From Streptococcus sp. S1 (GTDB taxonomy: Bacteria; Bacillota; Bacilli; Lactobacillales; Streptococcaceae), in NCBI RefSeq assembly GCF_034137685.1, contig NZ_CP139418.1, forward strand, positions 337,001-401,000: DNA of 64,000 nucleotides, in the 5' to 3' direction. Numbering within the stretch: position 1 is the first letter of the stretch; every line of letters starts with the position of its first letter. The notes under the pieces were generated by a model. That model did not search any database, had not been told where the DNA came from, and saw only the letters and a program-made list of their open reading frames with translations. The translations under genes were made by a program, and so were the position numbers. This document shows, in pieces, positions 28,588-38,011 of this stretch.

Positions 28588-29628
28588 TTATTTTTTAGCG
28601 ATGGCATGGTAGCTAGTCTTGCTGGTGAAGACTTGACCTGCTCTCAAGATGACCTTTTCAGCTTGGTCACTGTGAATGGCATCTGGCACTGTTTGGAATT
28701 CTAGAGCCAAGCCATTGTGCTGAACCATTGGTTGGCCTTGCAGATGAACAGTTTCGTCTACGAAATTGGCTGAATACACTACCAAGGCTGGGGCTTCTGA
28801 CTTAAAGGTCAAAAAACGTCCAGATGGCTGATGGTAAAGAAAGCCAGCATTTTCATGCCCTTCTGGAAGAGCAAATGGATGGTCTAATCCTTCTACCAGG
28901 CGAATTTGCGGATCAGAGTCCTTAAAAAGATCCTCCAAGAGCATAGCTTGATAGAGATGCTGAACAACCGGACTTTCTCTATCCACGGTCTGGAGAGGGA
29001 CGCCATCGGGATGGATAGGATAAAGCCCTTGATGGTTGATCTGAAAGACATGGTCATTGATCGGTTGGGTGAAGTTCCCAGATAGGTTGAAATAACTGTG
29101 GTTGGTCGGGTTGACCAAGGTATCTTGATCCGTTTCTACCCGATAGGCAATCTCAAGTTCACCATCTTCCGTCAAACCATAGGTTACCCAGATCTTGAGA
29201 TTTCCAGGGAAACCGCCGGTACCATCTGCACGCTCTGTGTACAGGGTAATTTCCTGATCCGTTACCGACTCCACGCTAAACAAAGCGCTATCCCAACCCG
29301 TTGGTCCACTGTGGTTGCAGTTGGTACCATTATTGGCTTCCAAGTGATAGCTTTGACCATTGAGCTCAAAGCTGGATCCTGCGATCCGTCCCGCTACCGG
29401 GCCAATACTAGCCCCATATTTAGGGCTATTGCCCACATAGTCCTCAAAGCGATCAAAGCCTAGAATAATATTCGTAAACTGGTCTTCTTTATCAGGCGTC
29501 ACATATTCTAAGATCGTCGCCCCATAGGTCATGACAGATAATTGGTAACCTAGGTCATTTTCAAAGCGATAAGCCCGAACCTCTTTATTCTGCCATTCTC
29601 CAAACACGCTTTCTTGATACTGTTTCAC
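28588..29628 (-). CDS. galM: Aldose 1-epimerase (galactose mutarotase)
   Basis: This 346-residue enzyme interconverts alpha and beta anomers of galactose for the Leloir or tagatose route. Catalytic landmarks are the histidines in NHSGPTGWD and NPTNHSYFNLSG and the glutamate in LALEFQTVPDA. I chose a GTG at 29628 because GAGGAG precedes it by 7 bases; a longer frame adds ten residues without a ribosome site. It is the last gene of the bgaC-PTS operon. Confidence 0.9.
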   Translation of the reverse strand: MKQYQESVFGEWQNKEVRAYRFENDLGYQLSVMTYGATILEYVTPDKEDQFTNIILGFDRFEDYVGNSPKYGASIGPVAGRIAGSSFELNGQSYHLEANNGTNCNHSGPTGWDSALFSVESVTDQEITLYTERADGTGGFPGNLKIWVTYGLTEDGELEIAYRVETDQDTLVNPTNHSYFNLSGNFTQPINDHVFQINHQGLYPIHPDGVPLQTVDRESPVVQHLYQAMLLEDLFKDSDPQIRLVEGLDHPFALPEGHENAGFLYHQPSGRFLTFKSEAPALVVYSANFVDETVHLQGQPMVQHNGLALEFQTVPDAIHSDQAEKVILRAGQVFTSKTSYHAIAKK

Positions 29629-29709
29629 AAACCTTCTCCTCTCACTGTTTTTCTCCATTGTATCAGTTTCACAAGAAGAAACACTCCACTTTTTATAGAA
29701 AATTAGTGG

Positions 29710-30879
29710 CTATTCTTTATGAAATGGATGAATGATCACCCCTTGCACAACCCGATTGACGGTACCAGTTGGTGAAGGCGTATCTGGGCGATTTTGCACC
29801 TTGAGCGAAGTCAAGAGAGAAATCAATTGACCGTAGATAATGTAAGGGAAGGCACGGTAGATATCTAGGGAGTCTACAGAAGCTTCTACTAACACTTCCC
29901 GTACATACTCAATCCCTGCAGCTTGGTCGGTCAAAAGGACAACTTGACGAGCAATTTGATCCCCTGCAACTTCTCGAACCAAGTCTAGATCATACTGACG
30001 AGTGTAAGAATCAATGGATCCAAAGACCAAGACCAGGGTCTGGTCATTGATGAGGGATTTCGGACCGTGACGGAATCCGACAGGACTCTCATACATGGTT
30101 GCGATTTTGCCTGCTGTTAATTCCAAAATCTTGAGCTGGGCTTCATGAGCTAGACCAAAGAAAGGTCCTGCCCCCAGATAGATCACGCGCTCAAAGTCTA
30201 GATCGACCACTTCTTTGACCTCACGGTCCTTCTCCAAGATTTGCTCAGATAGATGAACCAGCTCTTCTACTCGTTTTTCCTTGATCCCTTCCTCGCTTGG
30301 ATCAAAGACCAAGAGAGCTGTCAAGAGCATGGAGGTAAAGCTAGAGGTCATCGCAAAGCCGGCATCATTGGTTTCTTTAGGTTGGAGAAGCAAGAGATTG
30401 CGCTCATCCCCATGCGCCTGCAAAGCCAGTTTTCCTTCTTCAGCACAGGTAATGGTGATCTGATAGAGTTCATCAACCAGATCTTGGGCCAACTGCACAG
30501 TTGCAACACTTTCTGGCGAATTGCCACTCCGGGCAAAGGATACTAAAACCGTCGGAACCTCTTTTTTCAAATAGGTTTGAGGATGTGCTACGATATCCGT
30601 TGTCGCAATGGATTGGAAATTCCAGTGGCGTTCATCATGCACTTCCTGCAAGTAAGGAACCAAGGTATCTCCCACATAGGCTGAGGTCCCTGCTCCTGTC
30701 AAGATGACCTTGATATAGGCATGCTCTTGCCCAATTTTTTCTAAGAAAGTTTTTATTTCCGCTTTTCTTTCTTGGTACAAGCGAGCCGTTTCTTTCCAAA
30801 CACTTGGTTGTTGGTAGATCTCACGAGTGGTGATCTCTGCTCCTAGCTCCTGCAAGTCTTCTTTTGTATAGTCTAACAT
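29710..30879 (-). CDS. agaS: AgaS-type sugar isomerase/deaminase (SIS domains)
   Basis: This 389-residue protein has two SIS domains and belongs to the AgaS family, related to the isomerase half of glucosamine-6-phosphate synthase. Such enzymes act on galactosamine-6-phosphate or related sugars. Visible are TGAGTSAYVGDT near residue 60, SFARSGNSPES near 110 and ESPVGFRHGPKSLI near 275. The ATG at 30879 starts the conserved MLDYTKEDL. It follows the PTS genes across an 83-base gap with a small hairpin, and precedes galM. Confidence 0.86.
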   Translation of the reverse strand: MLDYTKEDLQELGAEITTREIYQQPSVWKETARLYQERKAEIKTFLEKIGQEHAYIKVILTGAGTSAYVGDTLVPYLQEVHDERHWNFQSIATTDIVAHPQTYLKKEVPTVLVSFARSGNSPESVATVQLAQDLVDELYQITITCAEEGKLALQAHGDERNLLLLQPKETNDAGFAMTSSFTSMLLTALLVFDPSEEGIKEKRVEELVHLSEQILEKDREVKEVVDLDFERVIYLGAGPFFGLAHEAQLKILELTAGKIATMYESPVGFRHGPKSLINDQTLVLVFGSIDSYTRQYDLDLVREVAGDQIARQVVLLTDQAAGIEYVREVLVEASVDSLDIYRAFPYIIYGQLISLLTSLKVQNRPDTPSPTGTVNRVVQGVIIHPFHKE

Positions 30880-30925
30880 AGAAACTGTTGTTCCTTTCCA
30901 CAATCTAACGTTGATAAATGGGAAA

Positions 30926-30953
30926 GGAGCCTGAGATGATGCCCCCAGACTCC
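30926..30953 (-). terminator. Weak intercistronic hairpin between the PTS IIA gene and agaS
   Basis: Minus strand: GGAGTCTG pairs imperfectly with CAGGCTCC, followed by TTTCCC. It may reduce expression of agaS and galM relative to the PTS genes. Confidence 0.35.
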
Positions 30954-30962
30954 CATACCAAC

Positions 30963-31367
30963 CTACTCATCTTCATCATCATCAAGGTTTGACAAGAGGT
31001 CATTGACCTTGACAATACTTTCTTTTGCACGTTCAGGGTAGTCCCCTTCATTACCAGTCAGGCTACTATTGATGAACTCAATGACCATCGGAAGATTCAT
31101 CCCTGCGTATAAGTCAATCGCACGTCCTTCAAGGATCAAGCGGCTCACGGTGTTGCAAGGAGTTCCTCCCAAGAGATCGGCAAATACAATATAGTCTTCT
31201 AGACCTTGGACTGTTGCTTCAAATTTAGCAGTAAAGTCTTCTGGTCCTTCTTCTGGTAAGAGTGCAACCGTATGGATGGATTCTTGTGGTCCCATAATCA
31301 TCTCTGTGCTAGCTTTAAGCTCTTCACAAAAGCGACCATGGCTGACCAGTACTAACTCTTTTGCCAT
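30963..31367 (-). CDS. Mannose-family PTS component IIA
   Basis: This 134-residue cytoplasmic protein takes phosphate from HPr. The phosphorylated residue is H10 in LVSHGRF, as in ManX-type IIA domains, and the motif FADLLGGTPCN follows near residue 65. The acidic C-terminus (DDDEDE) is unusual but short. It lies 11 bases after the IID gene in an operon that also encodes a beta-galactosidase, so the imported sugar is probably a galactose-containing sugar. Confidence 0.9.
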   Translation of the reverse strand: MAKELVLVSHGRFCEELKASTEMIMGPQESIHTVALLPEEGPEDFTAKFEATVQGLEDYIVFADLLGGTPCNTVSRLILEGRAIDLYAGMNLPMVIEFINSSLTGNEGDYPERAKESIVKVNDLLSNLDDDEDE

Positions 31368-31378
31368 ACCCTACTCCA

Positions 31379-32200
31379 TTACTGCATGCCGAAGCAGAAA
31401 TGACCAAAGGCAGAGAAGGCAATCGCTGCGACGATAATCAACAAGATAGCTTTAGTTGAGTTCATTCCTTTACGTCCAAGCAACCAGTAAATCACACCTG
31501 TGATAATAGCTGGAACCAAGCGTGGGAAGATCAAATTGAGCATGTCTTGGATATCGATGGCTTTGTCCCCGATGTGTGGCATCCAGGTTACATCCACATT
31601 GATCATTGTTGCAATCAAGGCACCGACCATGAAGATACCAAGTACAGAAGCTGCTTCGATCAAAGCAGTCAAGGTACTTTGCATGTTGTTGATTAAGTTG
31701 GTACCTTCTTTATAAGCAAATTCCAACTGTTTCCAACGGAAGATATCATAAGCAACTGCTACAGCAATCCAAAGGAAGATACCCCATGGTTGACCTTGTG
31801 ACGCGATGGTTGCTGCAATAGATCCCATAATAGCTGGAACCAAAGATCCAAAGATAGAGTCTCCAAGAGGGGCAAATGGTCCCATGAGACCTGTCTTGAT
31901 CCCGTTAACCGCATCTTTAGAGTTGACACCATCTTTTTCTTCCAAAGCCAAATCAAAACCAGTGATAATGGTGTGGAAGAATGGAGAAGTATTGAAGAAT
32001 TGCGTATGCAATTTCATCATTTCTTTCAATTCAGGTGTGCCATCTCCATACATTTTCCGCAATTGTGGAAGAAGCATGTAAAGGTAACCAGAAGCCTGCA
32101 TCCGTTCGTAGTTCCAACCTAATTGGAAGGTGAAGAGGCTACGTTTGTTGATTTGTTTAAAATCCTCTTTAGTGAGTTTGTAGTTATTAGAATTCGTCAT
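31379..32200 (-). CDS. Mannose-family PTS component IID
   Basis: This 273-residue protein is the IID membrane subunit. It opens with the family pattern of a cytoplasmic helix ending in RSLFTFQLGWNYERMQASGY and carries LMGPFAPLGDSIFGSL near residue 118. One to three membrane helices are at the C-terminus. The ATG at 32200 is used because GGGGA lies 8 bases before it; a TTG two codons earlier is weaker. It overlaps the IIC gene by 14 bases. Confidence 0.9.
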   Translation of the reverse strand: MTNSNNYKLTKEDFKQINKRSLFTFQLGWNYERMQASGYLYMLLPQLRKMYGDGTPELKEMMKLHTQFFNTSPFFHTIITGFDLALEEKDGVNSKDAVNGIKTGLMGPFAPLGDSIFGSLVPAIMGSIAATIASQGQPWGIFLWIAVAVAYDIFRWKQLEFAYKEGTNLINNMQSTLTALIEAASVLGIFMVGALIATMINVDVTWMPHIGDKAIDIQDMLNLIFPRLVPAIITGVIYWLLGRKGMNSTKAILLIIVAAIAFSAFGHFCFGMQ

Positions 32201-33101
32201 CTTCAATTTCCCCGCTTTCTACATTGCTTGCTGGAGCAGCTACAACTGTACGTTGGCTGTTTTTAAAGTGTTGCACTGCAAGGAAGATACCGATGATAGC
32301 AACCCCGATCATAGATACAGATTTGAAGTTGTTTGTGAAGGCAACCATTTGTTCTTTTGGAAGTTTTGCAAACGCATCTGTTCCAAGCATAGCAGAAATT
32401 GCAGCACCAACACTTTGAACATTGCTGTAAAGCACTGTCAACATCGCTGTCAAGCCAAAACCAAGGGCAAGATAGTGAAGGTGACGTTTCACAGGCAAGT
32501 AGTGAAGCAAGATCGCAAATCCAAGACCAGGAAGCATACGTCCTGCAAGAGTCAAGCCGTTTGCGAACCATTGATATTTTGCAACAAAGTCAACAACAGA
32601 TTGGACAAAAGCACCACCAAAGGCAAGAGCCAAGAAGACAGGAAGGGCACGAGAGAGAGCCCAAGGAACAGCACCAAGAAGGTAGTTGCGTTCAATTCCT
32701 TTATAATCAAAGCGTTCGATCGCCGCATCAATCCGGTGTGCAAAGGCAGTAGTACTCATACGGCCAAGGATATCTGCATAGGTCAAGAGAGCAGCTACGG
32801 GAACGGCAATAGTTGAAATCGCAATTTCTGGTTTAATACCTTGCGCTACTGAAAAGGCAGTTGCAAGAACGGCACCAGATGTTGCGTCAATACGAGAAGC
32901 TCCACCGAAAGTACCTACACCGAGCACTGTCAATTGAAGAGAAGCTCCGATAAAGAGACCTATTCCTAAATCCCCCATAACAAGTCCTGTAATGAAACCA
33001 GCAAAGACTGGTGAGCCTGCTGATGAAACAATCGTCAACTCATCACAGATTTGATAAGCTGAGTACAAAGTAAGTAGTAAAATTTGCCACCATTGTATCA
33101 T
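32187..33101 (-). CDS. Mannose-family PTS component IIC
   Basis: This 304-residue polytopic protein forms the sugar channel with IID. Family markers are FAGFITGLVMGDLGIGLFIGASLQLTVLGVGTFGG in residues 34-68 (given here only as position; the core is GDLGIGLFIGASLQL). The tail VESGEIEDDEF is cytoplasmic and its coding sequence overlaps the start of IID. It follows IIB by 26 bases. Confidence 0.9.
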   Translation of the reverse strand: MIQWWQILLLTLYSAYQICDELTIVSSAGSPVFAGFITGLVMGDLGIGLFIGASLQLTVLGVGTFGGASRIDATSGAVLATAFSVAQGIKPEIAISTIAVPVAALLTYADILGRMSTTAFAHRIDAAIERFDYKGIERNYLLGAVPWALSRALPVFLALAFGGAFVQSVVDFVAKYQWFANGLTLAGRMLPGLGFAILLHYLPVKRHLHYLALGFGLTAMLTVLYSNVQSVGAAISAMLGTDAFAKLPKEQMVAFTNNFKSVSMIGVAIIGIFLAVQHFKNSQRTVVAAPASNVESGEIEDDEF

Positions 33102-33127
33102 GACAATTTCCTCCTAAAAATTTTCTT

Positions 33128-33604
33128 TTACTTTAATAACTTCATAAAGTCTTCTGCTGTGTCGTTTGGCACCATCTGAGACGTAATTTTCACACCTTTT
33201 TCGTGGATCTTGTTGAAGTCTTCCACGTCCGCGTCCACCACATTGATCGAGCGGGTAATCGCACGTGTCTCATCAGTTTGAGACATATTGCCGACATTCA
33301 GCGTTTCAAGCTGAACGCCTGCTTCGATCAAACGAAGGAAACGATCAGGTTTGCGAGCTACGATAAAGAGTCGTTGGCTATCATATTTTCCAGCCAAGAT
33401 ATTTTCCGCAGCCTTTGCGACTGGCAAGATACTAAGCTTAACACCAGGTGGTGTCGCTAGTTTCAAGCCACTTTTTTCGATATCATTTTGAGCGACTTCA
33501 TCATCGATCACCATGATACGTGAAACATTTAGTTTGGTAGTCCAAAGATTGGCTACCTGCCCGTGGATCAAACGTCCATCGATACGGCATCCTACAATAG
33601 TCAT
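33128..33604 (-). CDS. Mannose-family PTS component IIB
   Basis: This 158-residue protein passes phosphate from IIA to the incoming sugar. The active-site histidine is H14 in RIDGRLIHGQVA, typical of ManX/LevE IIB domains. Its ATG overlaps the bgaC stop by 4 bases, coupling it to the beta-galactosidase. The same order (bgaC, IIB, IIC, IID, IIA, agaS, galM) is known from the pneumococcal chromosome. Confidence 0.92.
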   Translation of the reverse strand: MTIVGCRIDGRLIHGQVANLWTTKLNVSRIMVIDDEVAQNDIEKSGLKLATPPGVKLSILPVAKAAENILAGKYDSQRLFIVARKPDRFLRLIEAGVQLETLNVGNMSQTDETRAITRSINVVDADVEDFNKIHEKGVKITSQMVPNDTAEDFMKLLK

Positions 33605-35388
33605 AAGTTTTCCCCCTTTACTGTGATAAATGTAGGTTGTTGAACAAGTTCAAGTGTCTCTTGGTAACGCCCTTCTGTCTCAAAGACGATCAGGCTATTG
33701 GCTCCTTCTTTGAGGAAACCATGAGGCACGTAAAGTGAAGTGGTCGGTCCGACCTCCCAGAAGCGACCAAGGTTGTGGCCGTTGACAAAGACAACCCCTT
33801 TCCCAAATCCTGTCATATCCAGATAAGTGTCAAGGGTGTGGTCCAGCTGAAAATCATATCGGTAAAATGCTGGAGCACCTGCCTGCCATTCCTTTGAAAA
33901 ATCGAGCTGACTGAGATCTTGTAAATCCAGTGGGTACTGCTTCCAATGAAGGTGGAAATGCAAATCCACACAGACACCTGTGCGAATGCCCTTGTGCTGG
34001 CTATCAGCCAAGAGCTTGTGCCCGTAGTTGACACGTCCCATATTCTCAAGCAAGATTTTTAAATTCGTAATCGCTTTCTTTTTCCCTTTGATAAAAAGAT
34101 CTTCACCGATCTCTGTTTGGTATTGTGTTGCTACATGTTGATCATCCAGGTAAATTTGTACCCGATCCCGACCATCAATGATGCGCAGTTTTTCTTCTTC
34201 CGCATCCAACTCAAGGTCTGTCTCATATAGGAGATAACCTGTGGTTTGCCCCAACTCTTCCATCTTTTCGGGATAAAGGCTGGTCTCGACTTGAGCCAAA
34301 TTATCCAGATTCCCAAAAAGACTAGTCTTGGCCGCCAATTGCAAGGTTTGTTCTGGTAAACACTCTTTGATAAGTGGTTCTTGCTGTGGGTATTCCGGAT
34401 AATAGGTCGCCATCATCTTTTGAATGGCATAATACTTCTCCGTCGGATTGCCCTGCTCATTGAGCAAAGCCCCATAGTCATAGGACGTCACCTGTGGCAA
34501 ATCAAGCGTCCCCCGAGCTGAACAACCATTCATGAAGCCAAAATTGGTTCCGCCATGAAACATGTAGAGATTAATGGAGCCAAGCTCCAAGACCTCATGG
34601 ACAGCTTCAGCCAACTCCTCTGGGTCCCTTTGAATCACAGGTTCTTTCCAGCGGGTAAACCAGCCATCCCAGAATTCCATACACATCAAGGGCCATCTCT
34701 TGCCGTATTCGTCAAAGAATTCTTTCATTTGACCAAAGTTATAGGTTGCTTTGGAACCGAAGTTTCCTGTCACGAAGAGGTCTTCTTCGATCAAGGTTCC
34801 TGCTCTTAGCGTTGCTCGCCATGGACCATCTGATGTAAAGAGAGGACAGGTCACGCCTTTTTCCTTCATCAAATCCCGAATGGCACGAAGATAATCCTTA
34901 TCTTCTCCATAAGAGCCGTACTCATTTTCCACCTGCATCATAAGGATTGGACCACCCCGATCCACTTGGTAGGGTGTCAACAACCCAAGCAAGCGATCAT
35001 AATAACGATCCACCGCTTCGATAAAGACTGGGTCTGATGAGCGGATTCGCAGGTCTTCTTCTAAGAGCCAAGCTGGCAATCCACCAAATTCCCACTCTGC
35101 ACAGATAAAGGGCGACGGCCTTACAATCATGTAAAGTCCTAGAGACTGGGCTGTTTGAATGAAACGCTCTAGATCCAATCGGCCACTAAAGTCAAACTGC
35201 CCTTTGCGGGGTTCATGCGCATTCCAAGGAACATAGGTCTCAACCGTGTTAAAACCCAAAGCTTTTAGATTATACAAGGAATGATACCAGTCTGCTGGGT
35301 CAATACGGAAATAATGGATTGCTCCGGACAAAATCTTAAAGGGTTGACCTTTTAAATAGAAAGCATCGCGAATCTCAAAAACTCCCAT
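33601..35388 (-). CDS. bgaC: GH35 beta-galactosidase
   Basis: This 595-residue enzyme is a glycoside hydrolase family 35 beta-galactosidase; the pneumococcal homologue of the same length cleaves terminal Gal-beta-1,3-GlcNAc. The expected acid/base is E156 in QVENEYGSYG and the nucleophile E238 in CMEFWDGWF. It lacks a signal peptide and an LPXTG anchor, so it is cytoplasmic by sequence, although the pneumococcal protein has been reported on the surface. It is the first gene of its operon and diverges from the GntR gene. Confidence 0.93.
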   Translation of the reverse strand: MGVFEIRDAFYLKGQPFKILSGAIHYFRIDPADWYHSLYNLKALGFNTVETYVPWNAHEPRKGQFDFSGRLDLERFIQTAQSLGLYMIVRPSPFICAEWEFGGLPAWLLEEDLRIRSSDPVFIEAVDRYYDRLLGLLTPYQVDRGGPILMMQVENEYGSYGEDKDYLRAIRDLMKEKGVTCPLFTSDGPWRATLRAGTLIEEDLFVTGNFGSKATYNFGQMKEFFDEYGKRWPLMCMEFWDGWFTRWKEPVIQRDPEELAEAVHEVLELGSINLYMFHGGTNFGFMNGCSARGTLDLPQVTSYDYGALLNEQGNPTEKYYAIQKMMATYYPEYPQQEPLIKECLPEQTLQLAAKTSLFGNLDNLAQVETSLYPEKMEELGQTTGYLLYETDLELDAEEEKLRIIDGRDRVQIYLDDQHVATQYQTEIGEDLFIKGKKKAITNLKILLENMGRVNYGHKLLADSQHKGIRTGVCVDLHFHLHWKQYPLDLQDLSQLDFSKEWQAGAPAFYRYDFQLDHTLDTYLDMTGFGKGVVFVNGHNLGRFWEVGPTTSLYVPHGFLKEGANSLIVFETEGRYQETLELVQQPTFITVKGENL

Positions 35389-35408
35389 AAACGCCCCCCT
35401 TTCTTATA

Positions 35409-35457
35409 TGTAACCCTTTTCATTTATTAATATAATAAATTATTTGAAAAATGTCAA
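35409..35457 (-). promoter_or_regulatory. Promoter of the bgaC operon with an operator-like site
   Basis: Minus strand: consensus TTGACA (35457-35452), 17 bases, TATATT (35434-35429). Just after the -10 lies TGTAACCCTTTTCA (35409-35422, plus strand), a degenerate cre-like palindrome that could bind CcpA or the neighbouring GntR protein. Confidence 0.6.
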
Positions 35458-35520
35458 CACTTTTATAAAAAATATGTTAAAATAGGGTTAAATAAGAGAA
35501 ATCTAAAGAGAGGTAGCACT

Positions 35521-36237
35521 ATGGCAATTCCAAAGTACCAACACATCAAAGATGATTTGAAGCAGCAAATTATCTCAGGAAAATTTGAAAATGGAGATAA
35601 ATTTTATACGGAAGCTGAACTCATCAAAATTTATGATGTCAGCTCTATCACCGTTGTCCGTGCTTTGAACGACCTCGCCGCCGATGGCTACATTGTCCGT
35701 CAGCAAGGAAAGGGAACCTTTGTTTCTCGTGCTCGAAAACACAAACTGGTAGAATTTTCAGATGTTGAAACCTTCCCAATCCAAAAGGCCAAAGTCAAAG
35801 TTCTCTCTATTAAACGTGGAAATACCTTGAGCATCCTAGACAAACTAGGCCTCAACCCAACGCAATTCTATTATAAAATCGAACGGACTCGCCATACAGG
35901 GGATGATACCTATATCTTCCACCAAACCTATGTTCCCGAACAATACATCAATCCAAACTATCCAAATTTGGAATACTATAGCTCTATCTATGATCGCTTC
36001 AAAGAAGACTACCACATTCATATGAATGATGAGCACTTCGAAGAAGTCAACGAAATCGTCTTTCCTACACCTAGCAAGATTGCTAAAGTATTGAAGATCG
36101 ACGAAAATTTCCCAACAGTCAAACAAGTGAAGACGACCAAGCTAGAAGCGACTGGCCAAATCCTTGAATACACGGAAACCTATAAACGCGGTGACTACTA
36201 CAAGATCAAGTTCATCTCCTGTGACCGCGATCACTAA
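35521..36237 (+). CDS. GntR/HutC-family regulator of the bgaC operon
   Basis: This 238-residue protein has an N-terminal winged helix (residues 1-70, with IISGKFENGDKFYTEAEL and VRQQGKGTFVS) and a C-terminal UTRA effector domain (about 85-235). It is divergent from bgaC across a 132-base gap. Position suggests it senses a galactoside-derived sugar phosphate and controls bgaC and the PTS. The ATG is preceded by GAGAGG with 7 bases of spacing. Confidence 0.85.
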   Translation: MAIPKYQHIKDDLKQQIISGKFENGDKFYTEAELIKIYDVSSITVVRALNDLAADGYIVRQQGKGTFVSRARKHKLVEFSDVETFPIQKAKVKVLSIKRGNTLSILDKLGLNPTQFYYKIERTRHTGDDTYIFHQTYVPEQYINPNYPNLEYYSSIYDRFKEDYHIHMNDEHFEEVNEIVFPTPSKIAKVLKIDENFPTVKQVKTTKLEATGQILEYTETYKRGDYYKIKFISCDRDH

Positions 36238-36243
36238 GAACTA

Positions 36244-36272
36244 AAAAGACTGAGACATCTCGGTCTTTTTTA
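36244..36272 (+). terminator. Terminator of the GntR gene
   Basis: AAAGACTGAG pairs with CTCGGTCTTT and is followed by TTTAT. Confidence 0.7.
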
Positions 36273-36360
36273 TAACTCCATTATAGCATGTTGAAAACGA
36301 TTTCTAAAGACCTCTTTAAAAATATATATAATTAGTGATAATTTAGCTATAAAAAGTTTA

Positions 36361-36390
36361 AAAAGAAGCAGATTTCTCTGCTTCTTTTCG
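36361..36390 (-). terminator. Terminator of purB
   Basis: Minus strand: AAAAGAAGCAG pairs with CTGCTTCTTTT and runs into more T. It can also work on the plus strand. Confidence 0.7.
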
Positions 36391-36421
36391 TCTATTTTTC
36401 AAATTCCCGTTTTTCTTGCGA

Positions 36422-37720
36422 TTAGTCACCCAAACCGATGCGTTCGAAGATTTCATCCACCCGTTTGGTGTAGTATGTTGGGTTAAAGATTTCGTCGATT
36501 TCTTCTTGAGTGAGGCGTGATGTTACTTCTGGATCTGCTTCAAGAAGTGGCTTGAAGTCTACTTGGTTATCCCATGATTGGGCAGTCTTTGGTTGAACAA
36601 GGTCGTAAGCTTGCTCACGCGTCATGCCTTTTTCAATCAAAGTCAACATAGCACGTTGGCTGAAGATCAAACCAAATGTAGAGTTCATGTTGCGGATCAT
36701 GTTTTCTGGGAAGACTGTCAAGTTCTTAACGATGTTTCCGAAACGGTTGAGCATGTAGTCAATCAAGATGGTTGTATCTGGTGCAATGATGCGCTCAGCT
36801 GATGAGTGAGAGATGTCACGTTCATGCCAAAGGGCTACGTTTTCATAGGCTGTGACCATGTGACCACGGATCACACGCGCAAGACCTGTCATGTTTTCAG
36901 AACCGATTGGGTTACGTTTGTGAGGCATTGCTGAAGATCCTTTTTGACCTTTAGCAAAGAACTCTTCCACTTCACGTTGTTCTGATTTTTGAAGACCACG
37001 GATTTCAGTTGCCATCCGCTCGATAGAAGTTGCGATGCTCGCAAGAACTGCAAAATACTCAGCATGAAGGTCACGAGGAAGGACCTGTGTAGAGATTTCT
37101 TGAGCACGGATACCCAATTTGTCACAGACGTATTTTTCAACGAATGGTGGGATGTTGGCAAAGTTACCAACCGCCCCAGAAATCTTACCAGCTTCCACGC
37201 CAGCAGCTGCATGCTCAAAACGCTCGATGTTCCGTTTCATTTCGCTGTACCAAGTGGCCAATTTCAAACCAAAAGTTGTCGGTTCAGCGTGCACACCGTG
37301 GGTACGCCCCATCATGATAGTAAACTTGTGTTCTTTCGCCTTGTCAGCGATGATGTTAAGGAAGTTTTCAAGGTCCTTGCGGATGATGTCGTTGGCTTGT
37401 TTGTAGAGGTAACCATAGGCAGTATCGACCACGTCAGTAGAAGTCAACCCATAGTGAACCCACTTGCGCTCTTCACCAAGCGTTTCAGAAACCGCACGTG
37501 TGAAGGCCACCACATCGTGACGAGTTTGCTGCTCGATTTCCAAAATACGGTCGATGTCAAAGTCCGCCTTTTCACGGATCAAAGCCACATCTTCCTTAGG
37601 GATTTCTCCCAATTCAGCCCATGCTTCGTCAGCCAAGATTTCCACCTCAAGCCAAGCACGGTATTTATTTTCTTCAGTCCAAATGTTCGCCATTTCAGGG
37701 CGAGAGTAACGTTCGATCAT
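36422..37720 (-). CDS. purB: Adenylosuccinate lyase
   Basis: This 432-residue enzyme removes fumarate from SAICAR and from adenylosuccinate, serving two steps of purine synthesis. The fumarase/aspartase signature [11 protein letters not shown] with the flexible catalytic loop is at about residues 260-270, and the catalytic histidine is in [27 protein letters not shown] precedes the ATG. It is the most distal purine gene here, 55 bases after a small hypothetical gene. Confidence 0.95.
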   Translation of the reverse strand: MIERYSRPEMANIWTEENKYRAWLEVEILADEAWAELGEIPKEDVALIREKADFDIDRILEIEQQTRHDVVAFTRAVSETLGEERKWVHYGLTSTDVVDTAYGYLYKQANDIIRKDLENFLNIIADKAKEHKFTIMMGRTHGVHAEPTTFGLKLATWYSEMKRNIERFEHAAAGVEAGKISGAVGNFANIPPFVEKYVCDKLGIRAQEISTQVLPRDLHAEYFAVLASIATSIERMATEIRGLQKSEQREVEEFFAKGQKGSSAMPHKRNPIGSENMTGLARVIRGHMVTAYENVALWHERDISHSSAERIIAPDTTILIDYMLNRFGNIVKNLTVFPENMIRNMNSTFGLIFSQRAMLTLIEKGMTREQAYDLVQPKTAQSWDNQVDFKPLLEADPEVTSRLTQEEIDEIFNPTYYTKRVDEIFERIGLGD

Positions 37721-37775
37721 GTTTTTATTTTCCTTTCTTTTGATGTTTTACATCAGTTAGCAACCAACAGTCGTT

Positions 37776-38003
37776 TTATTCAAATTCTTCTTTTCCAATC
37801 CACACAGATGGATAGTGATCGAGTGTATTCAAATCCGTATCCATCGGCAGATCATAGATGGCTAAATAGTTTGCAGGATATTGAGCAGTCAGCTCTTCAT
37901 ACTTAGCTTTCACTTTTTCGTGATCGCTACTAGCATACAAGACTTCGACGACTGCTCCTGTCTTCTCTTTTTCAACAAAGGCGTTGACAATAATTTGAAT
38001 CAT
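37776..38003 (-). CDS. Small conserved-looking hypothetical protein in the purine region
   Basis: This 75-residue protein is not recognised. It has a compact alpha/beta look: a strand MIQIIVNAFV, charged helix, strand AVVEVLYASS, helix, then YLAIYDLPMDTD. There is no signal peptide or membrane segment. AGGAGG lies 4-5 bases before the ATG, an excellent site. It starts 8 bases after the ApbA-like gene. A truncated second copy of its first 14 codons is present at 38998-39039, so it has been duplicated locally. Confidence 0.65.
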   Translation of the reverse strand: MIQIIVNAFVEKEKTGAVVEVLYASSDHEKVKAKYEELTAQYPANYLAIYDLPMDTDLNTLDHYPSVWIGKEEFE

Positions 38004-38011
38004 AAAACCTC

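Noticed and set aside
36989-37906. A 305-codon plus-strand frame opposite purB
   Set aside because: It is antisense to purB and runs past its start into the next gene; purB has clear family motifs and a good ribosome site.
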